From contig CADEGD010000032.1 of assembly GCA_902826795.1 (NCBI GenBank), positions 1 to 43,650 of the forward strand: 43,650 bases of DNA. Direction: 5' to 3'. This document shows positions 1-7,989 of the stretch, piece after piece. Positions within the stretch are counted from its first letter, which is position 1, and each line of letters starts with the position of its first letter. The stretch is from an uncultured Acidobacteriota bacterium. Lineage in GTDB: Bacteria > Acidobacteriota > Blastocatellia > Pyrinomonadales > Pyrinomonadaceae. A model generated the notes under the pieces. It had not been told where the DNA came from. It was given only the letters and a program-made list of their open reading frames with translations, and did not search any database. A program made the position numbers and the translations under genes.

Positions 1-676
1 CACGGCGCATCGTTTCGTAAACGTCGAGTCTCGCTCCGGAGATCTCTTCCGGTGTTGCGACCCACGTATGCGGGCTGGCCGGCTGCGATGGCCGGGAATC
101 GGGCGACGAGAGATATCTACCATCCAAGATCCTGACAAAGTAATCCGTGTTCGTATTTGAATTAATCCGATTCCTGATCTGATCGGCCGAAAGGGTTGTG
201 AAATCTCCGGTCGTGCGGGATTGCGACCTTAGGTAGTCGGCCGCTTTGATCGCACTCTGACCGCGAACGTCCGCCGGGGTGAATCCATCAGCGGCGAGCG
301 TCGTTCGATATGCGTTTTCAGCACGAGTGGCGACATCGATCATGCTGGCCGGAGGGTTAGTCGTTCTCGAGGGATCTCGCAGGTTCCCCAACTCTTGCTG
401 ATAGGTATCGAAGTAAGCTCTGTTGGCTCGATTGGCTGAACGTTCCAACGCAACGTCGCGCATCGTCGATAGTCCGACCGCTCCGGCACCATAGAGCCGT
501 TCGAGCCGGTCACGCTGCTGAGAGCCGAGCAGGCTCACTTCACCCAGCCGCTGCGAGCCGTTAGTTACAGTTGGCGGCTGCGGAGTTCTATTAGGCTCTG
601 CGGGCGGCGGTGGTGGAGGCGGTTTTACCGGTTCCGGCTGCTTAGGTCGTATCGTGTTGTTGGCACCGTCGATCAT
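1..676 (-). CDS. Proline-rich candidate secreted protein (C-terminus beyond window)
   Basis: This reading frame runs leftward from an ATG at 676 off the window edge, giving about 225 residues without a stop. The start has a good ribosome binding site (GGTGG, 8 nt upstream). There is no signal peptide or membrane helix. Residues about 10-40 are rich in proline, including a run of seven prolines, followed by a soluble polar region with many Arg, Asp, Ser and Thr. I do not recognise the family. It lies 85 bp downstream of the 167-aa gene on the same strand, so the two are probably co-transcribed. It sits a few kb from a type III export cluster. A disordered, signal-less N-terminus is compatible with a type III substrate, but that is inference. 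The part past the left edge may hold the functional domain. Confidence 0.72.
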   Translation of the reverse strand, partial: MIDGANNTIRPKQPEPVKPPPPPPPAEPNRTPQPPTVTNGSQRLGEVSLLGSQQRDRLERLYGAGAVGLSTMRDVALERSANRANRAYFDTYQQELGNLRDPSRTTNPPASMIDVATRAENAYRTTLAADGFTPADVRGQSAIKAADYLRSQSRTTGDFTTLSADQIRNRINSNTNTDYFVRILDGRYLSSPDSRPSQPASPHTWVATPEEISGARLDVYETMRR

Positions 677-761
677 GATCAATTCCACCTTTAAACTGCT
701 GATAAGCCTTCTCTTACGATTATCGGCAGCGGGAGGAAATTGTTTCTTGATTTTTGATCGG

Positions 762-1265
762 TCAGCGATGAGACGGTTGGTCGAGAACCAGTCGCAGCTC
801 GTCCGCGAACTTCTTCGCCTGCGTGGGTGGGAGCAGAACATAGACGATGTGGGATTCGAGGCCGTCGAGAGTGTAGTTTCTGCGGTTGATGACCTGAACG
901 CGCTCGAGCGGAGCGGTTGTGTTATGCGGCCAACTGCTTGAGAACGATACGGTTATCTTGTCCTTCCCGTCGGCGATCTCGACCCGTTCTTCCCACGGAG
1001 TTTCGGCAGATAGGACCTTGTCGATCGCGTCGCAGATAGCAAGGCCGTTCCCGCGCTCGAAAACGACATCTCCGGACGCCTTGCCGCTGTTCCGCCATAT
1101 CGAGGAGACGACGATGTCGTTTCCAAGCGTTCCGATCATCAGCTTCGATTTGCCCGCGAACTGCGGAACAGTAAGCTCCTCGTCGTAAGGGTATTCGATA
1201 TTTATCTCGGTGAGCATTTCCGCATCGGCGGACCGGATGTTTTCGGGTTCCTGTTCCATGCCCAT
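762..1265 (-). CDS. Acidic 167-aa protein of unknown function
   Basis: This is a soluble, acidic 167-residue protein with no signal peptide, helix or recognised domain. There are two candidate starts. The ATG at 1265 has AAGG only 2-3 nt upstream. The ATG at 1259 (third codon) has the same AAGG about 8 nt upstream and is the better placed start. The middle of the protein alternates short beta-like and charged stretches and contains a single WPHN segment; the C-terminus looks helical. It is the first gene of a likely two-gene minus-strand operon with the proline-rich protein. Its size, acidity and position just before a candidate secreted protein would fit a secretion chaperone, but no sequence motif proves that. 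It diverges from the 738-aa gene. Confidence 0.72.
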   Translation of the reverse strand: MGMEQEPENIRSADAEMLTEINIEYPYDEELTVPQFAGKSKLMIGTLGNDIVVSSIWRNSGKASGDVVFERGNGLAICDAIDKVLSAETPWEERVEIADGKDKITVSFSSSWPHNTTAPLERVQVINRRNYTLDGLESHIVYVLLPPTQAKKFADELRLVLDQPSHR

Positions 1266-1347
1266 TACCTTAGCAAATATTTCTTCTGTTTAGGCGGCGT
1301 CAAAAACGTCCTGCAAAGGCGATTAACCGCACGATGGGCAGGATTTA

Positions 1348-1421
1348 GAGAGGAAACATTTTGCCTGATACGTCGATAAACACAATAGGCAGCAATACGC
1401 ACTAATATCGGAGAGGAAACA
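1348..1421 (+). repeat. Duplicated 11-mer containing a ribosome binding site
   Basis: The 11-mer GAGAGGAAACA occurs at 1348-1358 and again at 1411-1421. The second copy ends directly at the ATG of the 738-aa gene and supplies its Shine-Dalgarno sequence. The first copy is followed by ATT instead of ATG. The 156-bp divergent spacer 1266-1421 must also hold promoters for both strands, but I see no convincing -35/-10 pair. Confidence 0.5.
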
Positions 1422-3638
1422 ATGAGGATCGATTCGAACCGAACGCAGCGAGAAACCACGCCAGAGATCAAAAAGCCGGCAAAAATAGAGCCGGCAACTA
1501 CGTTGACCGGAGCCCTGGGCGGCACGGCAACGGTCCGACAAAAGGAGACTACGCTCGTTGCGTCGTATCGACGACAAGAGTTGAACACTCGATTCGACCG
1601 GCAAAACGCGCCGGAGACACCGACACTTTCCGACAGCTTCAACCGCATCGACGCTCTGCCGCGACCGGACCGGAACGATCCGGCGGCGATACGCGAATAC
1701 AACCGTCAACGGGCAGACATCGCTCAGTCGGCGTTGGATAATCCTCCTCCTCCGCCCCAGCGTTCCGACTTCGATTCGTTGCCGGGAATGATGGGTAGCC
1801 TTGAATACACCGATGCACTTAATGGCTATAACGAGCGTGTTTCAGAGCTTAAGGGATTCGTTGAACAGCGAGACAGCACAACTCCGCCGCCGATAAACCA
1901 AGAGGAAGCCGCCAAAGCGGCGACCGATATGATCAACGAGCGCGGCGGGATCGATGATCTGAGCGAAGGCGAAGCTCAGGACATCGGCCGCCGATTGGCC
2001 GAGATCTCGGGAACGAATCCTGAGGAAGCGGTGTTGATCGGCAATGAGCTTTTCAAACAGCTCGAGGGTCGCGACCGGAACGACGACATTGCGAGAGGTA
2101 TGGCGGAGAAGTTATCCGTTGAAGAGCTTCGCGCGTTCGGTCGCCAGCCCGGTGGCAGAGATTTCTTGGAAAAAGCTGAAGCCAGCCTGCTTGCTCGCGA
2201 GGACACCAGTGTATCGGATGGAGAGTTTAATGCCGCGAGCAAGATCATTGAGGCACGTACCGGCTTTGATCCCAACAGTCTTACCGGCGATCCTGAGCGG
2301 GACGCGAAAACTGTCGACGCGAAACTGAAGGAACTCCCGGCCGATATGCGGGACGACTATGTGGAACAGCTTCTCGATCATCCCTTCGGACGTGGGGCGA
2401 TCAAGTTCGCGGGGGCGATGTCGGCAGATGGAAATCGGATGTTGGGCGAGGCGTTAGGTGACCTTTACGCGAGAAATCCTTCTAAAGTGGGCGCGGCGTT
2501 AAGAGAGGCGGCCAATACGGAGACTTGGGGCTCATATCCGATCCCTTACCATTCGGGCCTCGCGTATGCCGTGAGTCAATCGGGTAACGATGCGTTGATC
2601 AAAGATTTCGCACAGAACGAGATCGACCGAGCAAAAGGCGACCCCGATGAGGTTCGTGGATATCTCAATGCGGTGACCGCACTATCGGGCCTTTCGCCGC
2701 GTGCCTTGCAGGAAGTTATGGAGACCAATCCGGACTTCTTTAAAGCGGTCGAGGAAGCGGGAAGGCTAACGGGCGGACCACCGTCGAGCGCGGGATTCGA
2801 GAACCCCAATATATGGGAAACGGGCCTCGGCAGTCTTCTGGAAAAGGCTTCCCAGATTCGCGGTCCGAACGGCGAAGCGACGCCCGAGGCTATTCGATTG
2901 TGGGAAACGAGCATCAAAAACGCCGGTGCCAATTTCAGGACAATGGAAGGGCTGGGGGCGTTTTTCGTCGAACACGCCGAACAGCTTATCGATAAATACA
3001 CCGATCCGCTGAATCCCAACACGCCGGGATCGCGAGTTTTGGCGGATTTCTTCGGCAACGTCGTATATTCTCCGATCGGCGATCTTCTTCAGTACAAAGG
3101 CGGCAAACTCGTCGACACGATCATGGGCGACGCTAACGGAAACGGCGGCGTTATCGGAACCGCGATAGACAAATACCTTGCTGACTCGAATCGTGCCGCT
3201 GAAAGCACGCAGGACAACGACAGGCTGAATGGACAGCGTATCGGCTTCATCTGGTCTGCTCTGAGCATGGGCTTTATGAAGGGCGTGCAGAATTATAAGG
3301 ACAAGTGGAACGACGAGAAGGAATTCCGCGACTTTACGTTCGACATGCTCGGCCGTGGTTTGGGCAAGATCGCGAGCAAGTTTGGCCTGCCGGGCGAGCT
3401 GGTCGACAAGCCGCTGGGCTTGGTTCAGGGCATCTACGATGCGAAAGCGGCGGACGAACGAAAAGAGCAGCTTGAGATATTCTCAACCGCCTTCTCGTCG
3501 CTCAATAACTCGATGTTCTCCAGGTTGAATAACTACGATGCGAACAACCCGAACGTTGACGGACTTCAAGGTGGATTCATCGATTCATACGGTTGGGAAG
3601 CGATCCAGCAGATGCTGCAGGACACGATAAAGGAGTAG
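1422..3638 (+). CDS. 738-aa soluble protein, candidate type III secretion substrate or accessory
   Basis: The ATG at 1422 has an excellent ribosome binding site (GAGAGGAAAC). The 738-residue protein has no signal peptide. The first 100 residues are rich in Arg, Thr, Pro and Asn and look disordered, with a PPPPP run near residue 110. The rest looks helical and acidic, with an NPNT/NPNV-rich C-terminal part. A Gly-rich, less polar segment around residues 535-580 could touch a membrane but is not a clear helix. I do not recognise the family. It ends in a strong terminator and is followed by a 134-aa gene and then sctU, so it lies next to the type III export genes. A large signal-less protein with a disordered N-terminus here could be an effector, translocator or regulator; this is inference from context. 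Confidence 0.85.
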   Translation: MRIDSNRTQRETTPEIKKPAKIEPATTLTGALGGTATVRQKETTLVASYRRQELNTRFDRQNAPETPTLSDSFNRIDALPRPDRNDPAAIREYNRQRADIAQSALDNPPPPPQRSDFDSLPGMMGSLEYTDALNGYNERVSELKGFVEQRDSTTPPPINQEEAAKAATDMINERGGIDDLSEGEAQDIGRRLAEISGTNPEEAVLIGNELFKQLEGRDRNDDIARGMAEKLSVEELRAFGRQPGGRDFLEKAEASLLAREDTSVSDGEFNAASKIIEARTGFDPNSLTGDPERDAKTVDAKLKELPADMRDDYVEQLLDHPFGRGAIKFAGAMSADGNRMLGEALGDLYARNPSKVGAALREAANTETWGSYPIPYHSGLAYAVSQSGNDALIKDFAQNEIDRAKGDPDEVRGYLNAVTALSGLSPRALQEVMETNPDFFKAVEEAGRLTGGPPSSAGFENPNIWETGLGSLLEKASQIRGPNGEATPEAIRLWETSIKNAGANFRTMEGLGAFFVEHAEQLIDKYTDPLNPNTPGSRVLADFFGNVVYSPIGDLLQYKGGKLVDTIMGDANGNGGVIGTAIDKYLADSNRAAESTQDNDRLNGQRIGFIWSALSMGFMKGVQNYKDKWNDEKEFRDFTFDMLGRGLGKIASKFGLPGELVDKPLGLVQGIYDAKAADERKEQLEIFSTAFSSLNNSMFSRLNNYDANNPNVDGLQGGFIDSYGWEAIQQMLQDTIKE

Positions 3639-3657
3639 TCGCCGTACGCTGGGGTGA

Positions 3658-3696
3658 ACCGGGTGAGTGGTCGATGGGCTGCTCACCCGGTCGTTT
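3658..3696 (+). terminator. Intrinsic terminator after the 738-aa gene
   Basis: A perfect 10-bp stem, ACCGGGTGAG (3658-3667) with CTCACCCGGT (3682-3691), has a 14-nt loop and is followed by CGTTTT. It lies 20 bp after the stop codon and separates this gene from the next one. Confidence 0.8.
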
Positions 3697-3738
3697 TATC
3701 GGCTGTGATATACTTCGGCTTCAAGGATCCAGAGAGGT

Positions 3739-4143
3739 ATGCCGGTTAAGAAAACAGGCTCGCCATTCGCAAGCGGTGCGGAGGCGAATGAGCAGATAGC
3801 TTCCAAGGATGCGCTTTCGCGGATTGAAAAGACCGACGGCGGCTTTGAAGCCGTTCTTTCCGACGCAGCTTCAAGTCTCGATCAAGCGTCAGGTACAGAC
3901 GAAACCCAGACTAAGCTCCGTTCGGAGTTTCAACGCATAGCCGGAAAGACCAACTTCGATTCCCCCGAGGGCGAGGCCGCGGCGATTCAAGAATCCGCTC
4001 AAGTGCTTATAAACTCTCGTCTCGGCAAGGATTTTGAAAAGACGCAGCAGGGCAAGAAGGTTTCTGAAAAACTCAGCTCTTACATCGTTCACGACCCGTT
4101 TCTTCAGAAAAAGCTTCGAGATATTCTCCACAAATTCCGATAG
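3739..4143 (+). CDS. 134-aa unknown protein in the type III secretion region
   Basis: The ATG at 3739 has AGAGAGG just upstream. The 134-residue protein has no signal peptide. The N-terminal half is polar, Ala/Ser/Asp/Glu-rich and probably disordered. The C-terminal 50 residues are a basic amphipathic helical region (VSEKLSSYIVHDPFLQKKL near the end). I do not recognise a family. It stands between the terminator of the 738-aa gene and sctU, with a 264-bp spacer before sctU, so it may have its own promoter. The disordered front and short helical back fit small secreted or scaffold proteins of type III systems, but nothing in the sequence fixes the role. Confidence 0.75.
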   Translation: MPVKKTGSPFASGAEANEQIASKDALSRIEKTDGGFEAVLSDAASSLDQASGTDETQTKLRSEFQRIAGKTNFDSPEGEAAAIQESAQVLINSRLGKDFEKTQQGKKVSEKLSSYIVHDPFLQKKLRDILHKFR

Positions 4144-4407
4144 GCCCTACACCGTTGCTGAGGTGAGAGCGTCGGCAACGGCAAGCCATCATATTATCCT
4201 TACATAATCAAGTAAAAGCAGCTGGTTACATCAATATCTGTTGTCGGATATAGGATATTGAAAAAGCGGTTTCGAGTCTGTAAGATGGTGTCATCCCCAA
4301 CATGTTCAGAGCCGATGCTCGAAACGTGGTTCCGATCAAAGTTCGCTCACAGCTTTTTTCAAGGCCGAGGACGGTCGTCGTGTCAGGTACGATAGAGGTT
4401 TCTCACT
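4144..4407. other. 264-bp spacer before sctU
   Basis: The spacer holds a 7-bp hairpin (CCGTTGC/GCAACGG) shortly after the 134-aa gene, without a following T run, and an 8-bp inverted repeat GTTTCGAG (4269-4276) with CTCGAAAC (4318-4325). The sctU promoter is expected here, but I cannot pick a clear -35/-10 pair. No gene is visible. Confidence 0.3.
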
Positions 4408-5514
4408 ATGTCGTCTAGCGCGGGAGAAAAGACCGAACAACCAACTGACAAACGGCTGCAGGACGCTAAGAAAAAAGGTCAGGTAGCCAAAAGTCAAGAT
4501 CTCACCGGAGCGGTATTGCTTATCGCGGCGGTAGGTACAGTCTGGCTGCTAGGAAGTTATCTCGGCGACATTTTGATCGGCATTTTTCGCGACGAACTAA
4601 GGTTCGCGGCGACATTTAGGGGCCCTTTAACGCAAGAAGTCGCCTTTTCTGCGTTTAGCAATGGCGTCTGGGGAATGTTTTGGATCCTGACTCCGCTGTT
4701 TCTCGTCGTTGTGGTGCTCTCGATCTTGGCAAATTACCTTCAGATCGGTTCAGTCTTTTCTACGGAATCGATATCGCCAAAATTCGAGAAACTCAACCCG
4801 GTCGAAGGGTTCAAGAACAAATTTCTCAAAGCCCGAGCCTACGTCGAATTCGCAAAGACGATCATAAAGATAATCATTACCGGCGTAGTGGCTGGCTATG
4901 TCATGTGGCAGTCTCGCGAGGACCTCGTTCGCCTGATCGGGAAATCGCCCGATGTAGTTGCTCCGTTCACGTTGGGACTTGTACTTAAGATAGGCATTCA
5001 GGTTGGGATCGCTTTCCTGCTGCTCGGAGCGCTGGACTTTCTGCTTCAGCGGATACTTCATTGTCGCGATCTCAGAATGACCAAGCACGAGGTCAAAGAG
5101 GAATATAAGGAGACCGAGGGCGATCCGCTGATCAAGGCGCAACGGCGTGCACTGCATCGAGAGATCCTGTCGCAGAGCCTCGCGGCCGCCGTTCGCGACG
5201 CTGATGTCGTACTGGCAAATCCTACGCACGTTGCGGTCGCTTTGAAATACGAACGAGGCGTTTCGGGAGCTCCGATCGTTACAGCTAAAGGGGCGGATCT
5301 GATGGCGGCGCAGATCCGTGAGATCGCCGGAAAGTCCGGAGTTCCGATCAAGAGGGATATTCCCCTTGCCCGGGCGTTGTATTTGCTAGAGGTTGAAGAC
5401 GAGATACCGGAAGAACTTTATGAAGCTGTCGCGGTGGTTCTTCAATGGGCATATTCAATGGCCGAAGAGCGTGGCGAAACCGGCGGCCTTAGTGTGAGTT
5501 CGGCTGGAATTTAG
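4408..5514 (+). CDS. sctU: Type III secretion export switch protein SctU (FlhB/YscU family)
   Basis: SctU is the inner-membrane gate component whose self-cleaving cytoplasmic domain switches substrate class. The 368-residue length is normal. Residues 1-30 hold the EKTEQPTDKRLQDAKKKGQV signature of the family. Four membrane segments follow (about 33-60, 85-112, 143-165 and 188-212). A basic linker then leads to the cytoplasmic domain with the autocleavage motif NPTH at residues 271-274. The linker sequence EGDPLIKAQRR (about 237-247) resembles virulence-type SctU more than flagellar FlhB. AGAGG lies about 9 nt before the ATG. It is the first gene of a tight cluster ending at sctT, which is an unusual place because U commonly follows T. 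No flagellar filament, hook or rod genes are seen nearby, so a non-flagellar system is the likelier reading. Confidence 0.95.
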   Translation: MSSSAGEKTEQPTDKRLQDAKKKGQVAKSQDLTGAVLLIAAVGTVWLLGSYLGDILIGIFRDELRFAATFRGPLTQEVAFSAFSNGVWGMFWILTPLFLVVVVLSILANYLQIGSVFSTESISPKFEKLNPVEGFKNKFLKARAYVEFAKTIIKIIITGVVAGYVMWQSREDLVRLIGKSPDVVAPFTLGLVLKIGIQVGIAFLLLGALDFLLQRILHCRDLRMTKHEVKEEYKETEGDPLIKAQRRALHREILSQSLAAAVRDADVVLANPTHVAVALKYERGVSGAPIVTAKGADLMAAQIREIAGKSGVPIKRDIPLARALYLLEVEDEIPEELYEAVAVVLQWAYSMAEERGETGGLSVSSAGI

Positions 5515-5522
5515 TACGGAGT

Positions 5523-6179
5523 ATGGCTGACATAAAAAATCTTACTCAAGCGGCAGCAAATGTTCGCCTGACCGACAACCAGGTCATCGACACCGATAAG
5601 CCGGGCGTTGCGAGAACCGCGGAACGGCTGGCATCCGTAGCCAAACCGGTCGGTCAGCCGCAGGAGTCTGGAGGAACGCAGGATACTTCGTCGCTTCCGC
5701 CAGGCCCGCGGGTTTTGAACGAGTCGGTGTTAGGGCGAGATCCCGGCCAGCTCAAGGCGGCTCGTCAGCTCGTTGATCTCGGCGGGGCGGCTGCTCTCGA
5801 TCGTTTGCTCGGCCTCGACCTTCGACCGACGATGACCGGCCTGATAATCCCTCCGCCGGGAAATGGAGAGTTTCTAAAAAATCTATCTCCGTCGATGCGA
5901 AGGTCGATCATGCGGAAGATGTTGGATAAACAGCGTGAGAAGATGCGGCGGCTGGCGAAGTTCGTAAGGAAGCATCACGACCGCGAAAATACCGATGAAG
6001 ACGACAACGATGAAAGTTTTCTCGATGTGGTTAGCGACCCCGTGAACTATACGCCGGAGCAACTCACGCGAGCTGCTGCCGATCTCGACCGCACCGCTCG
6101 AATGCTGGACATCCTTGAAGAACTGCTGGCGATGCAGGATTACACGATCAGTCAGATGGGTACATTTTCGCAGGGGTAA
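5523..6179 (+). CDS. 218-aa unknown protein between sctU and sctQ
   Basis: The ATG at 5523 lies 8 bp after sctU. A GGAG sits almost against the start codon, which is closer than ideal, so translational coupling to sctU is likely. There is no signal peptide or membrane helix. Residues 1-65 are polar and probably disordered. A helical region follows, then a very basic stretch (about 125-152, KMLDKQREKMRRLAKFVRK), an acidic stretch (DENTDEDDNDE-like, about 155-165) and a C-terminal helix. I do not recognise it. Its fixed place inside the export cluster suggests a structural or regulatory part of the machine, such as a ruler, stalk, rod or cargo protein. Its basic-then-acidic middle could contact the export gate or ATPase. 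These roles are guesses. Confidence 0.8.
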   Translation: MADIKNLTQAAANVRLTDNQVIDTDKPGVARTAERLASVAKPVGQPQESGGTQDTSSLPPGPRVLNESVLGRDPGQLKAARQLVDLGGAAALDRLLGLDLRPTMTGLIIPPPGNGEFLKNLSPSMRRSIMRKMLDKQREKMRRLAKFVRKHHDRENTDEDDNDESFLDVVSDPVNYTPEQLTRAAADLDRTARMLDILEELLAMQDYTISQMGTFSQG

Positions 6180-6182
6180 AAC

Positions 6183-7589
6183 GTGACGAACGCGCAGGAA
6201 TTAGCACCATTGCCGCCGCCGATAGCAAAGCCGGACGATCCGTTTGCTTCCGATCTGTTCCGCCCGGACAGCGACTTTATCACCGTCGTAGAGTTAGAGC
6301 GGCCGGCCAACAACGACGAAGTAAAAGTAGAAGAGGAAGAACCAAAGACGCCAGCGTGGTTCGATAGCCTGCCTAAAGTGCCGCAGAAGACGTGGGAGTC
6401 TTCGTCGACGTTGAAAAAGATCCCGGAAGATCTTTTGGACCGGCTGCTGCTATCGATATCTGCAGCTTTGCGGAAGATCGTCTTCACGGAGGGTGAAAAT
6501 TTTAGCTGCTCTCCCGCGTCGATCGCGGAATGCGATGTCCTATCGGAGATCGAGCGGTTCGTTAAAGCTGAGGACGCGGCGCTCCACATAATCGCCGAGC
6601 CCGGACGAAGCGACGCTGTAGTGTTCATTGGGGACGGACTTATCTCCGCAATAATCGACTCACTCTTCGGCCCGTCAGGCTATCGATCTCCCGGACAGTA
6701 TTCTCAGATCGAGAGTTCGATACTCGAGTTCATCGCCGCGAAGGTAGTTGCGAAGATCAATAGCGACCTGGGGAACGTGACTTTCCTGATCGGCGGGATA
6801 ACCCCGTCGCCCAAGGAGTTTTTTGTCGAGCACGAGCGAGGTGCACTGGCCTGCATCGATATCCGAATGGATACGGCCACGTATTCACTTAACGTCCTCC
6901 TTTCGGAACGAAGTCTTTCAGGGCTTGCGAACAGCGAACAAAAGACCGGCAGAGTTAAGGCAGCCAATCTAGTGCGGTCTTTGCCGAAGATTCAACTCAG
7001 AGCGACGATTGGCTCTACGCGATTGGATGCCGGAAGCCTCGCGTTTCTTGAACCTGACGACATCGTCCTTCTTGAAGAATCCGTGCTGGATTGGAATCAT
7101 GGGTCGCCAAACGGAACTCTGCAGTTTTTCGCCGGAGCAGGAACGGGCCTTCGGCTGACCGGAACGATCAAGGGGAATAAGAATCGGGGATCGGACGGGA
7201 TGTCGATCGTTGTGAATGAGATCTACGGAGCCGAGTCGGCCGGTGTTCGGCCAAAGTTGGGATCGATTATGGACGACAAAAAAGCAGAAAACTTGAACGC
7301 AGGGTTCGATAACGCAGACCGAGTTGATGGCCCCGATGCTGCTGAAAGCGAAGGCCTTGCCGCCTCGCTGGAAAATCTTCAGGTTCGAATAAGGGTTGAG
7401 CTTGCCGGAAACACGATGAGCCTCCGCGAACTAAATGAGCTTCGTGAAGGTCAGATACTCGATCTTGGCCGCGGCCCGAGCGATCCCGTCACGCTTATCA
7501 CTGACGGCGGCGAAGAGGCAGTCGCAACCGGCGAACTTGTCGACATCGACGGCCGTCTAGGCGTTCGATTGACGAAGATCCTTCTGTAG
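6183..7589 (+). CDS. sctQ: Type III secretion cytoplasmic ring protein SctQ, two SpoA domains
   Basis: SctQ builds the cytoplasmic sorting platform, equivalent to FliM/FliN in flagella. The gene starts at GTG 6183, three bases after the preceding stop, with AGGGG upstream. The 468-residue protein has a Pro/Asp-rich N-terminal tail (1-80), a central FliM-like domain, a first SpoA domain at about 260-345 (LPKIQLRATIGSTRL onward) and a canonical C-terminal SpoA domain at about 398-468, ending in LGVRLTKIL. The segment between the SpoA domains (about 350-395) is acidic and disordered. The protein is longer than most SctQ proteins because of the N-terminal tail. An in-frame ATG at codon 363 could give a separate C-terminal product, as known for some SctQ genes. 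It precedes the fliO-sctRST block. Confidence 0.88.
   Translation: MTNAQELAPLPPPIAKPDDPFASDLFRPDSDFITVVELERPANNDEVKVEEEEPKTPAWFDSLPKVPQKTWESSSTLKKIPEDLLDRLLLSISAALRKIVFTEGENFSCSPASIAECDVLSEIERFVKAEDAALHIIAEPGRSDAVVFIGDGLISAIIDSLFGPSGYRSPGQYSQIESSILEFIAAKVVAKINSDLGNVTFLIGGITPSPKEFFVEHERGALACIDIRMDTATYSLNVLLSERSLSGLANSEQKTGRVKAANLVRSLPKIQLRATIGSTRLDAGSLAFLEPDDIVLLEESVLDWNHGSPNGTLQFFAGAGTGLRLTGTIKGNKNRGSDGMSIVVNEIYGAESAGVRPKLGSIMDDKKAENLNAGFDNADRVDGPDAAESEGLAASLENLQVRIRVELAGNTMSLRELNELREGQILDLGRGPSDPVTLITDGGEEAVATGELVDIDGRLGVRLTKILL
7269..7589 (+). other. Possible internal translation start giving a short SctQ-C product
   Basis: An in-frame ATG at 7269 (codon 363 of sctQ) is preceded by TTGGGA about 8 nt upstream. 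It would give a product of 106 residues consisting of the acidic linker plus the last SpoA domain, about the size of FliN and of known SctQ-C products. Only the start and spacing are visible; use of the site is inference. Confidence 0.35.
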
Positions 7590-7608
7590 ACACATTTCCA
7601 ATTTTGTT

Positions 7609-7989
7609 ATGGAAAATTCGCTCACGTTCCTTTGGATGCTTCTGCAGACCATTTTCGCCCTCGTGGTCGTCTGCGGCCTGGCCTACTTGATCTTTAGGGT
7701 CATCTTGCCGCGTTTCGCGCCAACACTCGGCGGAAACAGCATGATCAGGATCGTCGATCGGACCGGCCTTGAACCCCGAAAGAATCTGTACATTATCGAG
7801 GTCGCAGGCAAGTGGATGTTGGTTGCTGCTTCCGAGGAAGGTGTTCAATTCATCAGCGATCTCGACCCGGACATGGCTAGAGAGATGGAATTGTCCTTCC
7901 GGTCGCAACGCGAATCTCGAGGCAGCATCTCGGGGAAACCTTTTTCCGAAGTTCTTAATGATTTGATTGGCCGTAAAGGAGGGAAGTAA
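7609..7989 (+). CDS. FliO-like membrane protein of the export gate
   Basis: The 126-residue protein has one membrane helix near the N-terminus (about 8-31), then a small cytoplasmic beta domain (MIRIVDRTGLEPRKNLYIIE, about 45-64) and a polar tail. This is the layout of FliO, the flagellar assembly chaperone of FliP. It precedes the FliP homologue and its TAA stop overlaps the next ATG (TAATG, 7987-7991), as fliO-fliP often do. No Shine-Dalgarno sequence is obvious before 7609, so coupling to sctQ is likely. FliO is usual in flagellar clusters but is generally absent from non-flagellar type III systems, so its presence is odd. Sequence conservation of FliO is low; the assignment rests on topology, beta-domain pattern and gene order. 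Confidence 0.8.
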   Translation: MENSLTFLWMLLQTIFALVVVCGLAYLIFRVILPRFAPTLGGNSMIRIVDRTGLEPRKNLYIIEVAGKWMLVAASEEGVQFISDLDPDMAREMELSFRSQRESRGSISGKPFSEVLNDLIGRKGGK

